Assembly (NCBI GenBank): GCA_029782025.1
Contig: JAKOVR010000118.1
Location: forward strand, 1 to 58,432
Source of the DNA: Actinomycetes bacterium
GTDB taxonomy: Bacteria > Actinomycetota > Acidimicrobiia > Acidimicrobiales > Acidimicrobilacustridaceae
DNA length: 58,432 bases
Reading direction: 5' to 3'
The notes below the pieces were generated by a model, which was not told the origin of the DNA, made no database searches, and saw only the letters and a list, made by a program, of their open reading frames with translations. A program made the position numbers and the translations under genes. This document shows positions 51,593 to 58,432 of the stretch, piece by piece (the stretch's first letter is position 1; each line of letters opens with the position of its first letter).

Positions 51593-53024
51593 AACGACCA
51601 CCACATCCCCCGGCGGGGCGGGAGGGAGAAGCGCCTTCGGCGCCTTCGCCGCCCTCACCTCGGCCCTCGCGCTGTTCATCGCCGCCATCAGCGTCGTGCT
51701 CGTGAACAGCAAGGACGGCGGTGCCACCAAGGCGTCGTCGGGCTCGGCCCAGACGGTCGAGGTGAAGCTGAGCGAGTTCGCCATCACCCCGAAGGTGATC
51801 TCGGTGCCTGCCGGTGCCGTGAAGCTGTCCGTGACCAACGGCGGCGCCCAGATCCACAACCTCGAGATCCCCAAGCTGAAGAAGAAGACCAGCGACATGG
51901 CCGGCGGGAAGACCGAGGTCCTCGACCTCGGCGACGTCGAGGAGGGCACCTACGAGGTGCTCTGCAACATCCCCGGCCACGGCGACGCGGGCATGACCGC
52001 CAGCCTGGTTGTCGGGGGCGCGGCCGGTGCGTCGGCGGGCGCGGCCTCGTCCTCGGGCGGGATGATGATGGCCGGGATGGGGACGAGTGGCGCCAACCCC
52101 GCCGACCAGACCATCGACTTCAACGCCACCCCGGCCAAGGACTTCCAGGCCCGCGATCCGAAGGCCCCGGCGCCGTTCTCCGGCACGGTCCACGAGCTGA
52201 CGCTCGAGACCCGGGAGGCCGAGCTGGAGATCGCCCCCGGGGTCAAGCAGACCATGTGGACCTTCAGCCTCGAAGGTCAGGCGCCGACGGTGCCCGGCCC
52301 CGTGCTGCGGGGCAAGCTGGGCGACCGCTTCAAGGTGACCCTGGTCAACAAGGGCAAGGTCGAGCACTCGGTCGACTTCCACGCCAGCCGGGTGGCCTGG
52401 AACGACAAGATGCGTTCGATCAAGCCGGGTGAGTCCCTGGTGTACGAGTTCACCGCCGACTACGCCGGCATCTACATGTACCACTGCGGTACCGCACCGG
52501 CCCTGCACCACATCGGCAACGGCATGTACGGCGCCGTCATCATCGACCCGCCCAACCTGCCCCCGGTCGACCACGAGTACGTCCTCGTCCAGAGCGAGCT
52601 CTACACCGGCCCCGCCGGCCAACCGGGCGACCTCAACAAGATGAAGAAGGACCAGTGGGACGCCGTGGTGTTCAACGGCTACGTCAACCAGTACAAGGCC
52701 CAGCCCATCCGGGTCGAGCCCCAGGAGCGGGTCCGGGTGTGGGCGCTCGACGCCGGGCCGTCCGAGAACTCCTCCTTCCACGTCGTCGGCACCATCTTCG
52801 ACACCACGTGGAAGGAAGGCACCTACCTGCTCCAACCCGACGCCCGGCGGGGCGGCTCGCAGACCCTCGACCTGCAGCCGGCCCAGGGCGGGTTCGTGGA
52901 GTTCAGCTTCGCCGAGGCCGGGCTCTACCCGATCGTGACCCACAAGTTCAGCAACGTGGCCCGCGGCGCCCTCGGCCTGTTCCAGGCCGGTGAGGTCAAG
53001 ACGGCCCCGGCCGGCGGTCACTGA
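51585..53024 (+). CDS. nirK: Copper nitrite reductase (NirK/AniA type) with N-terminal membrane anchor and fused cupredoxin
   Basis: 479 residues. A TM anchor (about residues 18-40) leads to a cupredoxin with ligands His (AQIHNLEI) and Cys/His/Met (LCNIPGHGDAGM). The two-domain NirK core follows: VEHSVDFHAS supplies Asp98/His100-type residues, YMYHCGTAPALHHIGNGMYG holds T2-His, T1-Cys, T1-His and T1-Met, SFHVVGTIFD gives the catalytic His, and YPIVTHKFSNVARGALG the last T2 His. It reduces nitrite to NO outside the membrane, and the fused cupredoxin probably delivers electrons. It is encoded with NO-sensing and NO-repair genes. Confidence 0.92.
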   Translation: MAETTTTSPGGAGGRSAFGAFAALTSALALFIAAISVVLVNSKDGGATKASSGSAQTVEVKLSEFAITPKVISVPAGAVKLSVTNGGAQIHNLEIPKLKKKTSDMAGGKTEVLDLGDVEEGTYEVLCNIPGHGDAGMTASLVVGGAAGASAGAASSSGGMMMAGMGTSGANPADQTIDFNATPAKDFQARDPKAPAPFSGTVHELTLETREAELEIAPGVKQTMWTFSLEGQAPTVPGPVLRGKLGDRFKVTLVNKGKVEHSVDFHASRVAWNDKMRSIKPGESLVYEFTADYAGIYMYHCGTAPALHHIGNGMYGAVIIDPPNLPPVDHEYVLVQSELYTGPAGQPGDLNKMKKDQWDAVVFNGYVNQYKAQPIRVEPQERVRVWALDAGPSENSSFHVVGTIFDTTWKEGTYLLQPDARRGGSQTLDLQPAQGGFVEFSFAEAGLYPIVTHKFSNVARGALGLFQAGEVKTAPAGGH

Positions 53025-53141
53025 CCCCCGGCCGGGCTCGCCGGCCACCACCACGATGGGACCCGTACCGGTCGGGTCCGGCGAGAGCGCCGGGCCCGGC
53101 CGGTACGCCGCGTCGGGGTCCCGACGGGCTAGAACAGATCC

Positions 53142-54263
53142 ATGACCGACCCGACCCGACGGCCGCTCTCGGCGGTGGTGCTCGCCGCCGGCGAGGGCAC
53201 CCGCATGCGGTCGTCCCGCCCGAAGCCGCTGCACCTGCTCTGTGGGCGGGCCATGCTGCTCTACGTCCTCGACAGCATGGCCGACTGCGACCTGCAACGA
53301 GCGGTGATCGTCGTCGGCCACGGTGCCGAGCGTGTCACCAAGAAGCTCCAGGAGCAGGAGCCCGACATGGTGCTCGACTTCGTGGAGCAGCACGTGCAGC
53401 GGGGCACCGGCGACGCCGTCAGCGTCGGCCTCACCGCCCTGCCCGACGAGGAGATCGACGACCCCGACGCCGACCTGCTCGTGCTGCCCGGCGACACCCC
53501 GCTGCTCCGGGCCGCCACCATCGCCGCCCTCGTCCGCCGGCACCGCGAGACCGACGCCGCCTGCACGCTGCTCACCGCCCGGGTGCCCGACCCCACCGGG
53601 TACGGCCGGGTGGTCCGGGGCCGCGACGACCGCGTCCGTCGCATCGTCGAGCAGTCCGACGCCACCGACGAGGAGCTGGCCATCGACGAGATCAACACGT
53701 CGATCTACTGCTTCCGCCAGTCGGTGCTGGCGCCGGCCCTGCGCCGGCTGAGCCCCGAGAACGCCCAGGGCGAGTACTACCTCACCGACGTGGTCGAGGT
53801 GCTCCACGACGCCGGCTACCCGGTCGTGTCCCTCGTGGCCGACGACCACCGCGAGACCCAGGGCGTCAACGACCGGGTGCAGCTGGCCGAGGCCGAGGCC
53901 GAGCTGCGACGGCGCACCAACGAGGAGTGGCTCCGGCGGGGCGTCACGATGCTCGACCCGGGCCGCACCTACATCGACGCCACCGTCGAGCTCGGCACCG
54001 ACGTCACCCTGTTCCCGGGCACCATCCTGCAGGGACAGTGCGTGATCGGGGAGGGGAGCGAGATCGGCCCCGACACCCGCCTCGTCGACTGCGTCGTCGG
54101 CACCCGCAGCGTGGTGGAGATGACCAACGGCCGCGACGCCGTGGTCGGCGACGACTGCCACGTCGGCCCGTTCGCCGCCCTCGAGCCCGGCAGCAGCGTG
54201 CCGTCCGGCACCCGCACCGGCCCGTTCTACACTGCGTCGGGCGACGAGTCCGGCAGCGTCTGA
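53142..54263 (+). CDS. GlmU-type N-acetylglucosamine-1-phosphate uridyltransferase, acetyltransferase domain truncated
   Basis: 373 residues against ~450-490 for GlmU. The nucleotidyltransferase domain is intact: VVLAAGEGTRMRSSRPKPLH, QRGTGDAV, LPGDTPLL and NTSIYCF. The left-handed beta-helix begins (YIDATVELGTDVTLFPGTIL, then GEGSEIGPDTRL) but stops after VGPFAALEPGSSVPSGTRTG, just before the acetyl-transfer Lys/His/Tyr residues would come. No remnant continues in other frames before prs. It can be expected to make UDP-GlcNAc from GlcNAc-1-P but not to acetylate GlcN-1-P. The ATG at 53142 follows TAGAAC and 6 nt. Confidence 0.88.
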   Translation: MTDPTRRPLSAVVLAAGEGTRMRSSRPKPLHLLCGRAMLLYVLDSMADCDLQRAVIVVGHGAERVTKKLQEQEPDMVLDFVEQHVQRGTGDAVSVGLTALPDEEIDDPDADLLVLPGDTPLLRAATIAALVRRHRETDAACTLLTARVPDPTGYGRVVRGRDDRVRRIVEQSDATDEELAIDEINTSIYCFRQSVLAPALRRLSPENAQGEYYLTDVVEVLHDAGYPVVSLVADDHRETQGVNDRVQLAEAEAELRRRTNEEWLRRGVTMLDPGRTYIDATVELGTDVTLFPGTILQGQCVIGEGSEIGPDTRLVDCVVGTRSVVEMTNGRDAVVGDDCHVGPFAALEPGSSVPSGTRTGPFYTASGDESGSV

Positions 54264-54299
54264 GCGGGCGCAGGCCGCGTCGAGGACGGAGCAGTCACC

Positions 54300-55280
54300 G
54301 TGGAGCTGGTCACGAAGAAGCGGTTGCACCTCGTGTCGGGGCGCGCCAACCTGCCGCTGGCCGAGGAGATCGCGAAGGACCTCGGCGTCCCGCTCGGCGA
54401 GGCCAACATCGCCGAGTTCGCCAACGGGGAGATCCACTGCCGCTTCGGCGAGTCGGTCCGGGGCACCGACGTGTTCATCGTGCAGAGCCACGCCGCCACG
54501 GCGGAGATGTCGATCAACGACGCGGTCATGGAGCAGCTCATCATGTGCGACGCGGCCAAGCGGGCGTCGGCCAAGCGCATCACCGTGGTCTGCCCCCACT
54601 ACGCCTACGCCCGGCAGGACCGCAAGAGCGAGGGCCGGGAGCCGATCACGGCCAAGCTCATGGCCGACATGTTCCGCATCGCCGGCGCCGGCCGGATCAT
54701 CTCGGTCGACCTGCACTCCGGGCAGATCCAGGGCTTCTTCGACGGCCCGGTCGACCACCTGACGGCCATGCCCGTGCTCACCGACTACTTCTCCCAGCTC
54801 GAGGACGACGTGGTCGTCGTCTCGCCCGACGCCGGCCGCGTGAAGGTGGCGGAGCGCTACGCCCAGTCGCTCCACGCCGACCTCGCCATCGTCCACAAGC
54901 GTCGGCTCAAGGGCAAGAAGAACACCGTCGAGGCCAAGGACGTCGTCGGTGACGTGGACGGGCGCACCTGCGTCCTGATCGACGACATGATCGACACCGC
55001 CGGCACGATCGTGGCGGCGGCGGAGCTCCTCAAGGGCCACGGCGCCTCCGAGGTCTACGCCGCGGCCACCCACGGCGTGCTCTCGGGCCCGGCCATCGAC
55101 CGCATCAAGAACTCGGCCATCGCCAAGATGGTGATCACCAACACCGTCCCGCTGCCGCCCGAGAAGCAGATCGACAAGATCGAGGTGCTCTCGGTCGCCG
55201 GCATCATCGCCGACGCCATCGACGCCGTGTTCGAGGACACCTCGGTGAGCGAGATCTTCGGCGGGGCCAACAACAGCTGA
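54300..55280 (+). CDS. prs: Ribose-phosphate pyrophosphokinase
   Basis: 326 residues, GTG start at 54300. Landmarks are LVSGRANLPLAEEIA, FANGEIHCRFGESVRG, PHYAYARQDRKSEGREPITA, DLHSGQIQGFF, VVSPDAGRVKVAERYA and the PRPP loop LIDDMIDTAGTIVAAA. It makes PRPP from ribose-5-phosphate and ATP for nucleotide, His and Trp synthesis. The pairing glmU-prs, kept here with a 36-nt gap, is common in bacteria. Confidence 0.97.
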   Translation: MELVTKKRLHLVSGRANLPLAEEIAKDLGVPLGEANIAEFANGEIHCRFGESVRGTDVFIVQSHAATAEMSINDAVMEQLIMCDAAKRASAKRITVVCPHYAYARQDRKSEGREPITAKLMADMFRIAGAGRIISVDLHSGQIQGFFDGPVDHLTAMPVLTDYFSQLEDDVVVVSPDAGRVKVAERYAQSLHADLAIVHKRRLKGKKNTVEAKDVVGDVDGRTCVLIDDMIDTAGTIVAAAELLKGHGASEVYAAATHGVLSGPAIDRIKNSAIAKMVITNTVPLPPEKQIDKIEVLSVAGIIADAIDAVFEDTSVSEIFGGANNS

Positions 55281-55296
55281 CCGGCCGGGGTCCTCC

Positions 55297-57999
55297 GTGC
55301 CCGCCCTGCCGTCCACCCCCGCGCCCGCGCCGCGCCCGGGCGTGGAGGTCCTGTCCACCGACTGGCCGCTGCTCGGCCGTGAAACGGAGCTCGCCACGAT
55401 CTCAGAGGCGCTCGGCGCGGCGGACGCCGCCGGCGTGGTGCTGCACGGGCCGGGGGGCGTGGGCAAGTCGCGCCTCGCCGTGGAGTGCCTCCGGCTCGGT
55501 GAGCAGGCCGGCTTCGCCACCGCCCGGGCCGTGGCTACCCGGGCCTCGTCCCAGATCGCCCTCGGGGCACTCGCTCCGCTGCTGCCGGAGCTGAGCGGGG
55601 AGCAGGCCGTCAACCTCCTCGGCGCCGCCCGCGCCGCCCTGGCCGCCCTCGCCGGCGACCGGCCGTTGCTCCTCTTCGTCGACGACGCCCACCTCCTCGA
55701 CGACCTCTCGGCCTCGCTCGTCCTCCAGCTCGCCGGCGACGACGGGGTGTTCGTGCTCGTCACCGTGCGGGCCGGCGAGCCGGTGAGCGACGCCATCACC
55801 TCCCTCTGGAAGGACGGCGCGGCCCGCCGCATCGACGTGGCGCCGCTCCCCGACGGCGTGGTCGACCAGATCGTGCGCACCGTGCTCGGCGGCGAGGTGG
55901 GGGCCGACGTGGAGGCGTCGGTGCGCCGGCTGAGCGCCGGCAACCCGCTGGCCCTCCGGGAGCTGGTGCTCGGCGCGGTGGAGAGCGGCGCACTGTCCCG
56001 ATCGGCGTCGGGCTGGCACCTCGACCGCCCGTTGGCGGTGTCGCCCCGCCTCGCCGACCTCGTGTCCGAGCGTCTCGGCTCGCTCGACGCCGCCGAGTCC
56101 GACGTGCTCGAGTTCGTGGCCCTCGGCGAGCCGGTGCCCCTGGCCGCCCTCGAGCGCCTGTGTCGGGCCGAATCCATCGAGGCGCTGGAGCAGCGCGGCC
56201 TGATCCGGGTCCAGGACGACGGCACCCACCTCGACGTGTTCCCCGCCCATCCCCTCCACGGGGAGGTCGTGCGCCACGGCATCGGCACCCTGCGCACCCG
56301 CAACGTGCTGCGCTCGCTCGCCGACGCGCTGTCGGCCGCCCCGGTGCTCCGGGCCGGCGACCTGATGCGCATCGCCACCTGGCGGCTCGCCTCCGGCGGG
56401 TCGGCCGACCCCGAGCTCCTCCTCGCCGCCGCCCGCACCGCCTTCGTCCTCCTCGACGTGGAGCAGGCCGCCCGGTTCAGCCAGGCGGCCTGGGAGCTCA
56501 GCCATCGGGCCGACGCCGGCCAGCTCTGCGGCCACATGCTCCTGCAGCAGGGCCGGTTCGAGGAGGCCGAGGCCGTCCTGGCCGAGGTGCAGGGCATGGT
56601 CGACACCGACGAGCTGCGCGTGCTCACGGTGATCGCCCGGTCGGAGAACCTGTTCCGGATGGGGCGGGAGGACGAGGCCTTCGACCTCTGCTCGGAGCAG
56701 CTCGAGCTCGTGGCCGAGCCGAGCTGGCGGGCCGAGCTGCTGGGGCACCGGGCCACGTTCCTGCTCCTCGGTGGACGGCCGAGCGAGGCCTACGAGCTCG
56801 TCGCGCCGTACCTCGACCCCGGGCCCGACGACGACCTGCGCCCGCTCGTCGAGGCGGCCATCACGGCCGGCACCGCCCTCACCTACGACGGCCGCCCGCT
56901 CGACGCGTTGGCCATCAACGAGCGGGCCTACGCCGCCCACCAGCGGCTCTGGGAGGAGCAGGTCCTCCACTCGGACCCGGGCATCCAGGTGGTGGGCATC
57001 ATGCAGGCGCTGAGCCAGGCCGGCCGGCTCGAGCAGGCCGAGGGCTACCTCGCCTTCGCCTGGCAGGTGGCCGTCGACCAGCGGGCCACGATGCCCCAGG
57101 CGTGGTTCTCGCTGCTCTACGGCAACCACTGCGTGCTCGTGGGCGACCAGGCCCGCGCCGTGGAGTGGTACGACCGGTCCTCGGCCCTGTGGCGGGAGGT
57201 GCGGGTGCTGCGCCGGCTGCGCTGGACCTACGCCGGCGCCGCCGGGGCGCTGGCCACGCTCGGGCAACTCGACGAGGCCCGCCGCCGGTTGGCCGAGCTC
57301 GACGAGCTCGAGGCGTCCGGCCGCGGGGCGCCGGGGTTGAACGAGGGCCTCGTCGTCGACAACAAGGCCTGGGTGCTGGCCTTGGGCGGCGCCCTCCCGG
57401 CCGCCCGCGACCTGCTCGATGCGTCAGCGGACGCGGCCGTCGCCATCGGGCAGCGCACCTGCGCCATGGTCAACCTGCACTCGCTGGCTCGTCTCGGGGC
57501 GCCCGAACGGGCGGTGGACCGTGCGGCGGCGCTGCGCGACGAGTGCCAGGGCGACCTGCTCCTCGCCCGGGCCGACCACATCGGCGCGCTCCACCGGGCC
57601 GACGCCGACGGCCTCGACGAGGTGGCCGCCCGGTTCGGGGCCATCGGGGCCCGCCTGTTCGCGGCGGAAGCGGCGGCCGACGCGGCCCGGGCCCACCGGC
57701 ACGCCGGCGCCGGCCGGAAGGCCAACGCCTCGGCCAACCGGTCGGCCGACTGGGCCGCGACGTGCCCGGGGGTGACCACCCCGGCGCTGGTGCTGGCCGA
57801 GGCCGCGTCCCCGCTCACCAAGCGGGAACGAGAGGTCGCGCTGCTCGCCGCCCAGGGGATGGCCAGCAAGGTGATCGCCGACACCCTCTTCCTGTCGGTC
57901 CGCACGGTCGACAACCACCTCCAGCGGGTCTACGAGAAGCTGGGGGTCAAGGGCCGCGACGAGCTGGCGGCCGCGGTCGGCGTCTCCGACCCGACGTAA
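55297..57999 (+). CDS. LuxR-family transcriptional regulator with AAA ATPase (large ATP-binding LuxR type)
   Basis: 900 residues. The N-terminal ATPase has Walker A GPGGVGKSRLA and Walker B LLLFVDDAHLLDD. A long alpha-helical, TPR-like region (about residues 300-810) follows, then a C-terminal LuxR helix-turn-helix (LTKREREVALLAAQGMASKV, then IADTLFLSVRTVDNHLQRVY and EKLGVKGRDEL). Such regulators couple ligand binding in the TPR-like part to ATP use and activation. It starts 16 nt after prs, so it may be read through from it. Ligand and targets are unknown. Confidence 0.93.
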   Translation: MPALPSTPAPAPRPGVEVLSTDWPLLGRETELATISEALGAADAAGVVLHGPGGVGKSRLAVECLRLGEQAGFATARAVATRASSQIALGALAPLLPELSGEQAVNLLGAARAALAALAGDRPLLLFVDDAHLLDDLSASLVLQLAGDDGVFVLVTVRAGEPVSDAITSLWKDGAARRIDVAPLPDGVVDQIVRTVLGGEVGADVEASVRRLSAGNPLALRELVLGAVESGALSRSASGWHLDRPLAVSPRLADLVSERLGSLDAAESDVLEFVALGEPVPLAALERLCRAESIEALEQRGLIRVQDDGTHLDVFPAHPLHGEVVRHGIGTLRTRNVLRSLADALSAAPVLRAGDLMRIATWRLASGGSADPELLLAAARTAFVLLDVEQAARFSQAAWELSHRADAGQLCGHMLLQQGRFEEAEAVLAEVQGMVDTDELRVLTVIARSENLFRMGREDEAFDLCSEQLELVAEPSWRAELLGHRATFLLLGGRPSEAYELVAPYLDPGPDDDLRPLVEAAITAGTALTYDGRPLDALAINERAYAAHQRLWEEQVLHSDPGIQVVGIMQALSQAGRLEQAEGYLAFAWQVAVDQRATMPQAWFSLLYGNHCVLVGDQARAVEWYDRSSALWREVRVLRRLRWTYAGAAGALATLGQLDEARRRLAELDELEASGRGAPGLNEGLVVDNKAWVLALGGALPAARDLLDASADAAVAIGQRTCAMVNLHSLARLGAPERAVDRAAALRDECQGDLLLARADHIGALHRADADGLDEVAARFGAIGARLFAAEAAADAARAHRHAGAGRKANASANRSADWAATCPGVTTPALVLAEAASPLTKREREVALLAAQGMASKVIADTLFLSVRTVDNHLQRVYEKLGVKGRDELAAAVGVSDPT

Positions 58000-58089
58000 C
58001 CGCCGGGCCGCGGCACGGTCAGGGGAAGGCGTAGGGTCGTGCCGGCGGACGCCGCGATCGGACACACACACGGACACGGAGGGGGCCCG

Positions 58090-58432
58090 ATGGGCGACGA
58101 GAAGATCGACGGGGCGGCGTTCCAGGCGCTGGCGGCCAAGCTCGACGGCATGGCCGACGCCTTCACCGACACCGAGCGGGAGGCCCTCGCCGCCGTGTTC
58201 CTGCTGGCCGGCGCCGCCCTCGGCGAGCTGGCCAAGCCGGACGTGGACGGGTTCGCCTCGTTCAACCCCGGGGGGTCGGCCCCGCTGGCCCAGACCGCCT
58301 TCGCCGACGCCTGGTTCCGGGTCACCCCGTCCGCCGGCGGCGGCGCCGGGTCGGCCGGTGGTGCCCCGGGGGCCGACGGCGCCCTCGACGGGCTCCTGCG
58401 GGGCTTCGGCAACGGCCTGTTCCGCACCCTGT
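58090..58432 (+). CDS. Unknown protein, 3' end outside window
   Basis: 114 residues are visible from the ATG at 58090, behind a GGAGGGGG site, and the frame stays open to the last base. The N-terminal ~45 residues look helical (AFQALAAKLDGMADAF, then TEREALAAVFLLAGAALGEL). A Gly/Ala-rich linker follows. No family motif is recognised. A TAGGGT box at 58032-58037 may be its -10, giving a short leader. Confidence 0.6.
   Translation, partial: MGDEKIDGAAFQALAAKLDGMADAFTDTEREALAAVFLLAGAALGELAKPDVDGFASFNPGGSAPLAQTAFADAWFRVTPSAGGGAGSAGGAPGADGALDGLLRGFGNGLFRTL

Noticed and set aside
51585..53024. Multicopper oxidase (laccase-like) reading of the nirK gene
   Set aside because: The core has two domains with one type 1 and one type 2 copper set and the Asp/His pair of nitrite reductases; the HxH trinuclear-site motifs of laccases are absent.
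51465..56756. 1763-codon open frame on the minus strand opposite nirK, glmU, prs and the LuxR gene
   Set aside because: It is a shadow of well-conserved plus-strand genes. High GC makes long stop-free antisense frames common, and the translation is low-complexity with no motif.

Overview
The window is chromosomal DNA of a very GC-rich actinobacterium. Two tiny ribosomal proteins typical of Actinomycetota (bL37-like at 31631-31717 and bS22 at 48173-48274), the many apparently leaderless genes and the overall gene content fit the phylum. Acidimicrobiia is my best guess for the class, but that is inference. There is no phage, plasmid or CRISPR signature. The only mobile element is one complete IS481-type insertion sequence.

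Layout. 1-6620: an operon of a secreted fibronectin-repeat protein, MoxR ATPase, DUF58 protein and a transglutaminase-fold membrane protein whose catalytic triad is lost. It converges on a transmembrane Ser/Thr kinase (6613-8415). 8446-14221: a GGCT-like protein, a zinc-ribbon/proline-rich protein, a cupredoxin lipoprotein divergent from a TetR gene and a diiron protein, then an ECF sigma factor with a membrane partner. 14264-22871: dienoyl-CoA isomerase-like protein, VapBC, the IS element, a repeat-rich putative surface protein, a second crotonase, a VOC protein and a Qng1-type queuosine salvage enzyme. 22948-35869: an MBOAT + SGNH pair, TetR/MMPL, QueF, prolyl oligopeptidase, bL37, and a carbamoyltransferase/DUF5989/SGNH operon. 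35900-48274: mostly housekeeping genes (PHP protein, YchF, DUF192, RsmI, MetG, TatD, an Rpf-like protein, RsmA, IspE, bS22). 48362-53024: alpha/beta hydrolase, tRNA-Gln, and a nitric-oxide module (Rrf2/NsrR-like regulator, YwiC-like protein, RIC, cupredoxin-fused NirK). 53142-58432: a shortened GlmU, Prs, a large LuxR-family ATPase regulator and the start of an unknown gene.

Three signals run across the genes. (1) About eighteen genes have a TANNNT hexamer 6-8 nt before the start codon, pointing to leaderless transcripts, and this fixes several starts. (2) A family of near-perfect 20-23 bp hairpins with a constant 3-nt TAT loop lies 2-13 nt after stop codons, with compensatory base changes between copies. 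The IS481 element sits in the centre of one of them and made a 15-bp target duplication. (3) A perfect 27-bp palindrome with 13-1-13 geometry covers the start codon of the NsrR-like regulator at the head of the NO/nitrite operon.
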